DNA of 32,884 bases, from IMG/VR virus record IMGVR_UViG_3300031997_000039, positions 1-32,884 of that record; one strand, given 5' to 3'. The notes under the pieces are model-generated. The model was not told where the DNA came from and made no database searches. It saw nothing but the letters and a program-made list of their open reading frames with translations. Both the position numbers and the translations under genes were made by a program. This document shows positions 1 to 7,500 of the stretch, in pieces; the stretch's first letter is position 1; each line of letters opens with the position of its first letter. Source of the DNA: a virus.

Positions 1-1
1 T

Positions 2-616
2 GGTCAGGCCGTTTATGCCGATGGCGATACAGGTGACATAAACCACGAAGGTCGTGTCATAGATGCACTTAGACGTGAGATTTTAGATGCTTTGGGAGTT
101 GATGCTGGAAATCACGATTATGCACCGGATTTCAATGATGTAAAGGATGAGATTATTCAAAACATTGGCGATGAACTAAATGCCGAAGAATTGGAAGCAT
201 GGAAAAATGATGAATTTGCCGAAGTTGTTATTTCCTATTTGAAAAGAAAAGGCGACAGTAAAATAGACAACAAAATTTATTACATCCGTGGACATGATAG
301 TAAAGGTAAGACGTTGGATGCCAGAGAATATGCTTTGGTAAATTGGGGATGGCAACGTGTAAAAGGAAATGTAATTCAAACTCAAACTCTCACATCAAAA
401 GATTTAAACAGTATTGTAAGTGGCCTTTGGGATGCTTACAACGATGAATTGGAAAATAGAGACGAAGGCCGCGTTAGTAATGAAAATCCACATGGAGAAC
501 AGACATTTGATATCGAAGTCATGTCAACTAGGTCTTGGTATCAAGGCGTTCCTTGGTCGGTATTAGAAAAGAAAAATCCAACTTCCTTAAACCCTTATAG
601 GACAAGATACGAATGA
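2..616 (+). CDS. Hypothetical protein, 5' end outside the window
   Basis: The reading frame is open from base 2, and the codons before the first in-window alternative start (TTG at 92) translate sensibly (GQAVYADGDTGDINHEGRVI), so this is the 3' part of a longer gene. At least 204 residues are visible. The visible part is acidic and mixed alpha/beta, with a helical Glu/Asp-rich stretch encoded near 140-230. It ends in a polar tail rich in Asn, Pro and Tyr. I do not recognise the family. The stop overlaps the next start (ATGA at 613-616), so the two are probably translationally coupled. Because its N-terminus is missing, I cannot tell whether it carries the leader found on the downstream neighbour. 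Confidence 0.8.
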   Translation, partial: GQAVYADGDTGDINHEGRVIDALRREILDALGVDAGNHDYAPDFNDVKDEIIQNIGDELNAEELEAWKNDEFAEVVISYLKRKGDSKIDNKIYYIRGHDSKGKTLDAREYALVNWGWQRVKGNVIQTQTLTSKDLNSIVSGLWDAYNDELENRDEGRVSNENPHGEQTFDIEVMSTRSWYQGVPWSVLEKKNPTSLNPYRTRYE

Positions 617-1479
617 AAAGACAAGAATTAAAATTGTTACTTAAAGAGATTCTAAATATTCTAAAAGAATCTGATGATGGCATGTCCTATAAAGAACGTC
701 AAGTCAAATCTCTTCTTGCTCAACTAACTGATGAAACTATAGTAGTTACAGTTCAGAGAAATAAGGAACTTCCGGAGGCCGACTATGTTCAGGTAGATGG
801 ATTTGTTGGCGGCCAAAATGTATTTTCTAGTAATGCAGAAGATTTGAATAAGTGGGGACTTAAGATGCCTAGCACTAAAGAATTTTTAACATTGCCGCAG
901 GGAAGATACAAATTATCTGATGCTAAAAGACAACTTCATAAACCATTAGATGAAGAAATGTCTTATGACCAACTTCTCAAATTAACAGATAAAACTCCAA
1001 AAAGTCCAGAAGATGGAACGTCTCGTATAGATAGGTCAAAAAATGTAAGAGCCCGTTCAATTCCGGTTAGTACGGAAGAAAACAAGGAACAGTGGAATTT
1101 TAGGTATAAATCCAATCCAAGCGTAACAAATAAACCGTTTGAAGGAAATATAATGTTTCTCAAGGGAGAGGTAGGTAACAAAGATGATGCGGCCCAATTA
1201 CAATGTAAAGTAGATTGTAGTTGTCCCGATTACAGATACAAATTTGCTTATAACAACTTCAAACAAGGTGCTGGAGAAATCGGCCCCAATAGTTTAAATA
1301 AGTGTATAAATCGCTCGCCACAACCTGCGTATGATATTGGCGAAGGTCTATGTAAACATTTAGTCGCATTGAGAGGATATTTACAAACGAAGATAAAATC
1401 TACGCAAAAAAGTAACTTATTTGAAGCAATTAATGAGGTAGCTAAACAAGGGCCGTTTAACATAACGTATTATGATTAA
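613..1479 (+). CDS. SWIM-like Cys/His protein with candidate capsid-targeting leader
   Basis: 288 residues. The start ATG overlaps the upstream stop. The N-terminus MKRQELKLLLKE is a variant of the leader seen on ten other proteins here. It ends in L-K-E (residues 10-12), with a second candidate site L-K-E-S at 17-20. The C-terminal third holds a Cys/His cluster: C198, C202-x-C204, C231, and C247-K-H249. The CxC...CxH arrangement resembles a SWIM zinc finger, but with a long insert between the halves. SWIM fingers usually bind nucleic acid or protein. The middle (residues 120-170) is polar and probably a linker. I infer a packaged zinc-binding cargo protein; its biochemical role is unknown. 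Confidence 0.8.
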   Translation: MKRQELKLLLKEILNILKESDDGMSYKERQVKSLLAQLTDETIVVTVQRNKELPEADYVQVDGFVGGQNVFSSNAEDLNKWGLKMPSTKEFLTLPQGRYKLSDAKRQLHKPLDEEMSYDQLLKLTDKTPKSPEDGTSRIDRSKNVRARSIPVSTEENKEQWNFRYKSNPSVTNKPFEGNIMFLKGEVGNKDDAAQLQCKVDCSCPDYRYKFAYNNFKQGAGEIGPNSLNKCINRSPQPAYDIGEGLCKHLVALRGYLQTKIKSTQKSNLFEAINEVAKQGPFNITYYD

Positions 1480-1494
1480 AGAGTAAGACGGTTC

Positions 1495-1502
1495 TATTTA
1501 TA
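1495..1502 (+). promoter_or_regulatory. TATTTATA element upstream of the 1505 gene
   Basis: TATTTATA lies in the 25-base gap after the SWIM-like gene, two bases before the next ATG. Related elements precede four other genes in the same orientation. Read on the other strand it is TATAAATA, the T4 late-promoter -10 sequence, but that direction would run antisense into the upstream gene. Promoter function is inferred from recurrence only. Confidence 0.4.
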
Positions 1503-1504
1503 AT

Positions 1505-2041
1505 ATGAAACGTTATTGTTTTTATTGGAGTACACCAAACCACATTGCGTGGCCAAGGGCAGATTGGACGTGGGCAGATTGTGAACTAATTAATGAAATC
1601 TGTGCTAGATGGGGGACGGAAGGTGCTTGGTGGGTAGATGAAAAGATGAAGTGGTCGGAATGTTCGAGTTCCGCTCCACCGGCGATATGTGCTATATGGG
1701 GAACAACGAACGTTTGGTGGAAGAATGTAAATTGGTATTGGTCGCAATGTTCAGGTTCGATAACGCCTCCAACACCATCATTTACGGCATCTTTACAGCC
1801 ACCGGGCGTAGATGCTACGACTCTTGTTCAACCTTGGTTGATAACACCGTGGAATCCTTATACAGCGAATGATGAACATGATAAGAAAAGAAAACGACTT
1901 ATCAAATTGATTTGTAAAGTAAAAGGTGAAACATATGAAGAGGAAAAAATGGTAGGAACAATGAATATTTCAGTGGATGATATTAAAATGGTTGTTAAGG
2001 CAATCTCTAATATAGATTTAGATGTAAAATTTGAGGAATGA
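1505..2041 (+). CDS. Tryptophan-rich protein with a duplicated 22-residue Cys/Trp module
   Basis: 178 residues, family not recognised. Residues 32-53 and 61-82 are two copies of one module, I-C-A-x-W-G-T-x3-W-W-x6-W-S-x-C, each starting and ending with the same Cys/Trp spacing. A third, degenerate W/C stretch (W16-W23, C26) precedes them. The first 85 residues are therefore unusually rich in Trp and Cys. A Pro/Thr linker (86-120) leads to a charged C-terminal region (126-178) with a basic KKRKRLIKLI stretch. No signal peptide or membrane segment is evident. The gene lies directly upstream of the fibre block, so a virion or assembly role is possible but unproven. No Shine-Dalgarno sequence is obvious. 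Confidence 0.78.
   Translation: MKRYCFYWSTPNHIAWPRADWTWADCELINEICARWGTEGAWWVDEKMKWSECSSSAPPAICAIWGTTNVWWKNVNWYWSQCSGSITPPTPSFTASLQPPGVDATTLVQPWLITPWNPYTANDEHDKKRKRLIKLICKVKGETYEEEKMVGTMNISVDDIKMVVKAISNIDLDVKFEE
2033..2037 (+). promoter_or_regulatory. Shine-Dalgarno GAGGA deciding the 2043 start
   Basis: GAGGA sits five bases before ATG 2043 and overlaps the end of the preceding gene. It favours ATG 2043 over the in-frame TTG at 2031. Confidence 0.6.
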
Positions 2042-2042
2042 T

Positions 2043-2657
2043 ATGTCATATAAAATATACACAGACAAGAATGAGAATTTTGAATGTGAAGTATCTGTAA
2101 AGAATGCTTCGTTGAAAGGTTCTATTGCTCGTCTCATCGTAGAATCTTCCGATGGGCCGACTTTGGTATTTAAGGGTGAGTTAAATGGTGATAAATGTAC
2201 CATCCCCATCAAAAGATTAAAAGGCATATTGGATGAAAGTTCTCGTGGAAATATGCATTTGGAAGTCATAGTAGAAGATACCTATTTTAGACCTTGGGAA
2301 TCGGATTTTGTAGTCGAAGAACACACATCAGTAAAGGTCAGAGTGGATGAACAAAAACAGTCTTCTAACAAACCCATTGTAAAAATCAAAGTACCGGTTG
2401 TAAAAATTATTGAATCTAAAGCACCAGCAGTTAAAACATCAACAATCAAACCAAAAATAAAGAGGAAAGGCATTAATGTTTTCGTTCCGAAAAAAGAAAT
2501 CGCAACTATATGTGAACAGTTTGGTATTAGAAAGAATAACTTTCAAAAAAGGAAAGGGGACTTTCTTCAAATTTTAAAAGAATACTTTAAAGTGAATCCT
2601 GAATATAATTACCATACAAGAACGATTTTAAGCGGAATAGACGACTTCTTGAGATAA
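2043..2657 (+). CDS. Hypothetical protein: beta-rich N-terminus and basic C-terminus
   Basis: 204 residues from ATG 2043, chosen because of GAGGA five bases upstream; an in-frame TTG at 2031 is less likely. Residues 1-103 look like a compact beta domain, alternating hydrophobic and charged residues and ending in ...PWESDF... A Lys/Pro/Val linker follows (105-145). The last 60 residues are basic with Phe/Tyr. The linker contains I-I-E-S (122-125), which matches the [IL]-x-E-S pattern discussed for the cargo proteins, although this protein lacks the N-terminal leader. I do not recognise the family. Its position between the Trp-rich gene and the fibres suggests a late structural or assembly role, as inference only. 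Confidence 0.75.
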   Translation: MSYKIYTDKNENFECEVSVKNASLKGSIARLIVESSDGPTLVFKGELNGDKCTIPIKRLKGILDESSRGNMHLEVIVEDTYFRPWESDFVVEEHTSVKVRVDEQKQSSNKPIVKIKVPVVKIIESKAPAVKTSTIKPKIKRKGINVFVPKKEIATICEQFGIRKNNFQKRKGDFLQILKEYFKVNPEYNYHTRTILSGIDDFLR

Positions 2658-2676
2658 TTATGGAGTTATATAGCAT

Positions 2677-4479
2677 ATGCCACAATTTCCACAAAGAGAT
2701 TTAACAAATCAATACATATCGACAAGCTACCAAGATGTAGTTCAACGATATCTCTCTGGTTCTACAGATTATCTATTAGATGGTCTTGGATATGTAATTT
2801 TGGGTATTCCTACATCATCTGTAGGCAATCTAGTTTTAACTCAAGACCAGACTGCTAGTTGGGCATATAATTCCGTCAGTGCATCGTGGGCGCCACCAAT
2901 TCCAAGTAATTTTTCTGTAAGTTCTTCTTGGGCATCTGAATCGTTTTGGGCTACGTCAGCATCTTTTGCCAGTAAATCAATCTCATCTATATCATCATCG
3001 TGGGCATCTGAAAGTTTACATTCTAAAACCACAGACGTATCAATTTCTTCATCGTATGCTTTATATTCAGAATTATCGAATACAGCATCAATATCAATTT
3101 TATCGGAATTTTCTGACACGGCTTCTTTGGCTGGTCTGGCTCTAGTTGCTAGAGTCGCCACAAGCGCGTCGTGGGCATCTGCCTCATTTGTTGCCTCATC
3201 TGCATCGTTTGCCTCACAATCAATTAGTTCAAGTTTTGCTGTTAGTGCATCTTGGGCACCGGGTACAGGAAATTCGGTGTCTTCATCGTGGGCATCTGAA
3301 TCGTTTTGGGCTACGTCAGCATCTTTTGCTTCACAATCCATTTCTGCTAGTTTTGCTCAAACAGCTTTAAATGCTGATTCGGCATCTTATGTAAATCCAG
3401 CATCATTTGATAATTTAGTATTGGCATTTGAATTTAAATTCAGTACTAATACAACCTCAGGCGACCCCGGTAGTGGAAAATTTAGATACAATAATGCAGC
3501 GTCTCAATCTATAACCAACGTTTTTATTTCTGACACAACTAATAATGGATTGGATATTACTGGCATTGTTGACTCATTAAAAAGTGGAAGTTATCAACTT
3601 TATATTCAACAAAAATCGGATGCCACCAAGGCATCCATATTCCAAGTTAGTTCGGGTCTAACAGATAATGGTGCTTGGTTTACCGTTCCTGTCATTCATC
3701 TTTCATCTGCGCCGGGAGGATTACCTCTTAATAATCAAGTATGTACATTATTTGTTATTAATAAAAACTCCATTGTTGAGGGTGCCACTTATCCGGTAAC
3801 AGCTAGTTGGTCAATAAGTTCTAGCTGGGCTCCTGTACCAGAGAGTGCAAGTTGGTCAAGTGCTTCGTTGTTTGCAACATCAGCATCGTGGGCATCTAAA
3901 TCCATTAGTTCTTCATATTCACTTTCATCGTCTTTTGCTGATACGTGTTCTGTATTCATTTATAGTAACATTACTCAATCATTGACGTTTATTACGTCGG
4001 CTTCTTTTGCTAGTCAGTCGATTAGTGCAAGTTACGTTCCTAATTTATATCCACAAGTTGAACAAATCAGTTCTTCGTGGGCTAGTGCCTCCTTTGTGGC
4101 TACGTCAGCATCTTTTGCTTCACAATCCATTTCTGCTAGTTTAGCATTGACAGCTAGTAGTTTGGCAGGTTGGAATTTTAACAACACATCTTTATCTGTA
4201 GGAACTGGTTCAAATGTTGTGGTATCCATTTCTACAGGTTCATATATCGCAGCGTTTTTTGATTACGCTGTGACAAGTGGAAGTAATATACGAGCAGGAA
4301 CAATTTTCGGTTCGTGGGTAAATAGTTCAATAACATTTGCTGAAACAAGTAATACAGACATTGGAAATACTTCACAAGTAAGTATGTCTATATCACTGAC
4401 AGGAAGTTTACTCCAATTGATTGCTACCGTTTCAAGCACGATTCCTTGGAATATTAGAGCATTAGGTCGATACTTATAA
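2677..4479 (+). CDS. Tail-fibre protein with SASWA repeats (600 aa)
   Basis: A GGAG sequence lies 11 bases before the ATG. The N-terminal ~55 residues are non-repetitive and could be the attachment part. Two blocks of Ser-Ala-Ser-[WF]-Ala repeats follow (about residues 60-240 and 370-492). They flank a globular beta domain at about 245-370 that includes S-G-D-P-G-S-G-K-F and resembles domains seen in other phage fibre proteins. The last ~100 residues are a non-repetitive beta-rich tip ending ...IPWNIRALGRYL. Such repetitive shafts with globular inserts are typical of host-binding or whisker fibres. It heads a run of three fibre genes. The exact location on the virion is unknown. Confidence 0.8.
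   Translation: MPQFPQRDLTNQYISTSYQDVVQRYLSGSTDYLLDGLGYVILGIPTSSVGNLVLTQDQTASWAYNSVSASWAPPIPSNFSVSSSWASESFWATSASFASKSISSISSSWASESLHSKTTDVSISSSYALYSELSNTASISILSEFSDTASLAGLALVARVATSASWASASFVASSASFASQSISSSFAVSASWAPGTGNSVSSSWASESFWATSASFASQSISASFAQTALNADSASYVNPASFDNLVLAFEFKFSTNTTSGDPGSGKFRYNNAASQSITNVFISDTTNNGLDITGIVDSLKSGSYQLYIQQKSDATKASIFQVSSGLTDNGAWFTVPVIHLSSAPGGLPLNNQVCTLFVINKNSIVEGATYPVTASWSISSSWAPVPESASWSSASLFATSASWASKSISSSYSLSSSFADTCSVFIYSNITQSLTFITSASFASQSISASYVPNLYPQVEQISSSWASASFVATSASFASQSISASLALTASSLAGWNFNNTSLSVGTGSNVVVSISTGSYIAAFFDYAVTSGSNIRAGTIFGSWVNSSITFAETSNTDIGNTSQVSMSISLTGSLLQLIATVSSTIPWNIRALGRYL
2854..3399 (+). repeat. SASWA/SASFA coding repeats, block 1
   Basis: Degenerate repeats encoding Ser-x-Ser-[Trp/Phe]-Ala, often followed by Ser-x-Ser-[Ile/Phe]. 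The peptide is conserved, but Ser and Ala codons vary freely (TCA, TCT, TCG, AGT), so the DNA copies are less alike than the protein copies. Confidence 0.85.
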
Positions 4480-4514
4480 ACATAACAGACAGATAGAATC
4501 ATTACCGGATATTG

Positions 4515-4520
4515 AAGGGA
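4515..4520 (+). promoter_or_regulatory. Shine-Dalgarno AAGGGA of the 1567-aa fibre gene
   Basis: AAGGGA lies four bases upstream of ATG 4525, inside a 45-base gap after the previous fibre gene. I see no TATATTTAT element in the gap, which fits co-transcription with the upstream fibre. Confidence 0.5.
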
Positions 4521-4524
4521 TGAT

Positions 4525-7500
4525 ATGGCATACGAATTCATTATAAAAAATGGGCTGATTAGCCCCGGCTCCGCACAAATCACTGGCTCCTTAACGGTGC
4601 TCGGTGGTATTACTGGCGACCTTACAGGAACCGCTTCTTGGGCATCAAATGCTGTATCAGCTTCGTGGGCACCAGACCAAACTGTTAGTGTAAATAGTGC
4701 AAGTTGGGCTAGTTCATCTATTTCAGCCAGTTATTCCGAATTTGCTTTGAGTGCCAGTTGGGCACCACAACAACAAGACATATCTGTAAACAGTATCACC
4801 GCCTCATACATTTCTGCAAGTCATATTGAAACTGTTGACCCACTACACGAAGATGATGTAGCCACAAAGAGATATGTTGATAGTTTGACTCCGGCAGGAT
4901 TTGACTTTTATTTTCGTTCATCAAGTGCTGATATTGTTGGATATCATAATGCTTTGCCATTGACCACACCTGTTAGTTCATCACAAACAGATTTGATTGT
5001 ATTAAATGCTTCAGCATCACAATATATTTATGAGTTTATAACTCCAGCAATAAATGTTGTTTCATTAGCAAGAGGAACTACCAATTTTCACATTCACATG
5101 TATCGTGTGGGTGGTCATGCTGCTAACACTTTTCAGGTGGAAATGTATATTAGAAGTGCCAGTGTTGAAACTGAATATGTAGTTTCTTCTCCAATTACAC
5201 TTACCACAGATGTAAACGCAAACTACATTATTCCAGTTGTTTTGACAAGCAGTTTGGAAACCAACTTAACTGATAGAATAGTTGGAAAAATCAAAATTAT
5301 CAATGGAGCAAGTACTCCAAATGTCCATTGTTTAGTTGAAGGCACCACTGCTGCTGGTATTACTGTTCCTATTCCATCTTCCAACTTCGTATTGAAATCG
5401 GGAGATACGATGACTGGCGACCTTACTGTTCCAAATGTAATTGGAAATCTTATAGGAACAGCTTCGTGGGCATCAAATGCTGTATCAGCTTCATGGGCAC
5501 CTGACCAAACTGTTAGTGTAAATAGTGCAAGTTGGGCTTCGGCTTCAATTAGTTCATCATTTTCTACAACCGCTTCTTACACTAACGATTATCAAAGTAA
5601 AACCGCAACGAATTTTTATTTTCCGACGTGGTTCAATGGTAAATTAACTGACACAAGTGGTATTAGTGTAGAAAATGATATTTACCATTATATCAATGGT
5701 AATATTTATTCTCTATCTGATAAACCATCATTGACTGTAAATCAGGTTGATGTAAATAATGTCAACGTCATACGTTCTTTCGGTGACGCAAATGATTATG
5801 TTCAAACTGCCGTAAGAAATATCAACGCTGGTACCGCTGCTTCAAGTGATATGGTAGCAGAAGCTGATAATGCTTCGGAGAGTAGTAGTTATGTTGACGT
5901 GGGCATCAATTCGTCGGGATGGAATAGTGGTTCTAATGGAAACGACGAACAACCAAATGACTCTTACCTAATCAATCATGATGGTGATTTATGGATTGGT
6001 ACGGATGAATCGGGGTCAGGCTATGCTATTCGTATGGGTATTGGAAACCACGTTTATCCAAGCATGTCATTGGTTGTGGAAGAAGGTGGTGTCAGTGTTT
6101 CTGGTTCATTCTACGGAACGGCATCATATGCAAAAAATTCAGACCGTTCTATTAGTTCATCAAATGCAAATTCTGCCAGTTACATAATTCCGGGTGCTAC
6201 TTTATATGTGGTATCAAGTTCAACAAATCCATCATATATTGAACCCTACAACATTCCAACCGTTCCTTACAATCCTCCTTACAAGGAAGGTAGAATGTTT
6301 TATGACAAGGATTATTCTAACTGGGTTTATTACACGGACCAGAATTTCAAACTTCACATCGGTAAAGAAGTAATTTGGAGAGTTCACAACCCATTCACTT
6401 CGTCTTTGAACGCATTGACCGCGGTTTATCTATCAGGCTCAACTAATGGACAAGACCCGGATGTTTATCCAGCAATTTCTGACGGCACAGGAATTCGCAG
6501 TGAAGTAGTGGGAGTTATTAGACATGCAATTCCATCAGGTTCTACAGGATATGTTCTCCAAGTTGGTGTATCACATAATGTGAATATGACCGGATTTAAT
6601 ATTGGAGATAGAGTGTGGCTCTCTACAACGGTGCCGGGAGGATTTACCAATGTAGAGCCGGGACAGCCATATGAATCAGTTGAGATTGGTTACTGTCAAG
6701 TAGATGGTATAAATGGTTCACTTATAGTTCATACTGTAATAAATCCGTCGCCTCCAAATGCTTATGCTGGTATAACCTCCGATATTTTTGTCACCAATTT
6801 ACTAAATGGAACAGTCGGCGTTTCAACGGGTAGCGTCAATTTATTTGATGACGCTACTGGATATGGTCTTGTAAAAGGTTATCCACTATCAGCTACAACG
6901 TTATCATTGGTTACAGGTTCAACAAACTACATCGTTTCAGAAAGAACCGGAAGTATTAATGCCAAATACACTCTTACAACCGACCCATCTTACGCTACCG
7001 GTATTAATATTGTTCGTGTGGCTACCTTGGACATTTATCAAGAGACGACTTCATCGTGGGATGTTCAGATCTTTAATGTTGGTATTGTTGGTCTTGCTTT
7101 AGCAAATAGAACCGATAATAAAGACATTCTTCTTTACGGTTATCAGAGACAAAATGGTTTAACTTTATACACCACAGGTTCGGTAGGATATTTTGGTATT
7201 ACCGAAGGAACGGTTTGGTATGGACCAAATTCACACGTAGTTCCAACTTTTGATACCTACATACCGGGATATTACACATACATTTTCCACACATCAGGAA
7301 GTGGTTGGCACCAACACACATCAAGTATTTACTTGAATGGTGTTTATGATAGTGGAGCGGGAAGTTCATCATTGATAACCTGCGCTCCTAATTCTTGGTC
7401 GGTAAACTTTGTCTATCGTTTGATGGGCACGAATGATGAATCTGCTATTGTAATGAGTAATGCTCAATTCGCCACCGAATTAGAAGCCTCAAATAATGCT

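Noticed and set aside
3146-3370. Plus-strand frames rich in His, Leu, Arg and Gln inside fibre genes
   Set aside because: These are +1/+2 frame readings of the same Ser/Ala repeats (also at 8138-8566 and 10028-10315). The low-complexity translation follows from the repeat, not from a gene.
5023-5031. Exact TATATTTAT inside the 1567-aa fibre gene
   Set aside because: It is not at a gene start, and the window is AT-rich. Treated as a chance match and counted against the motif's specificity.
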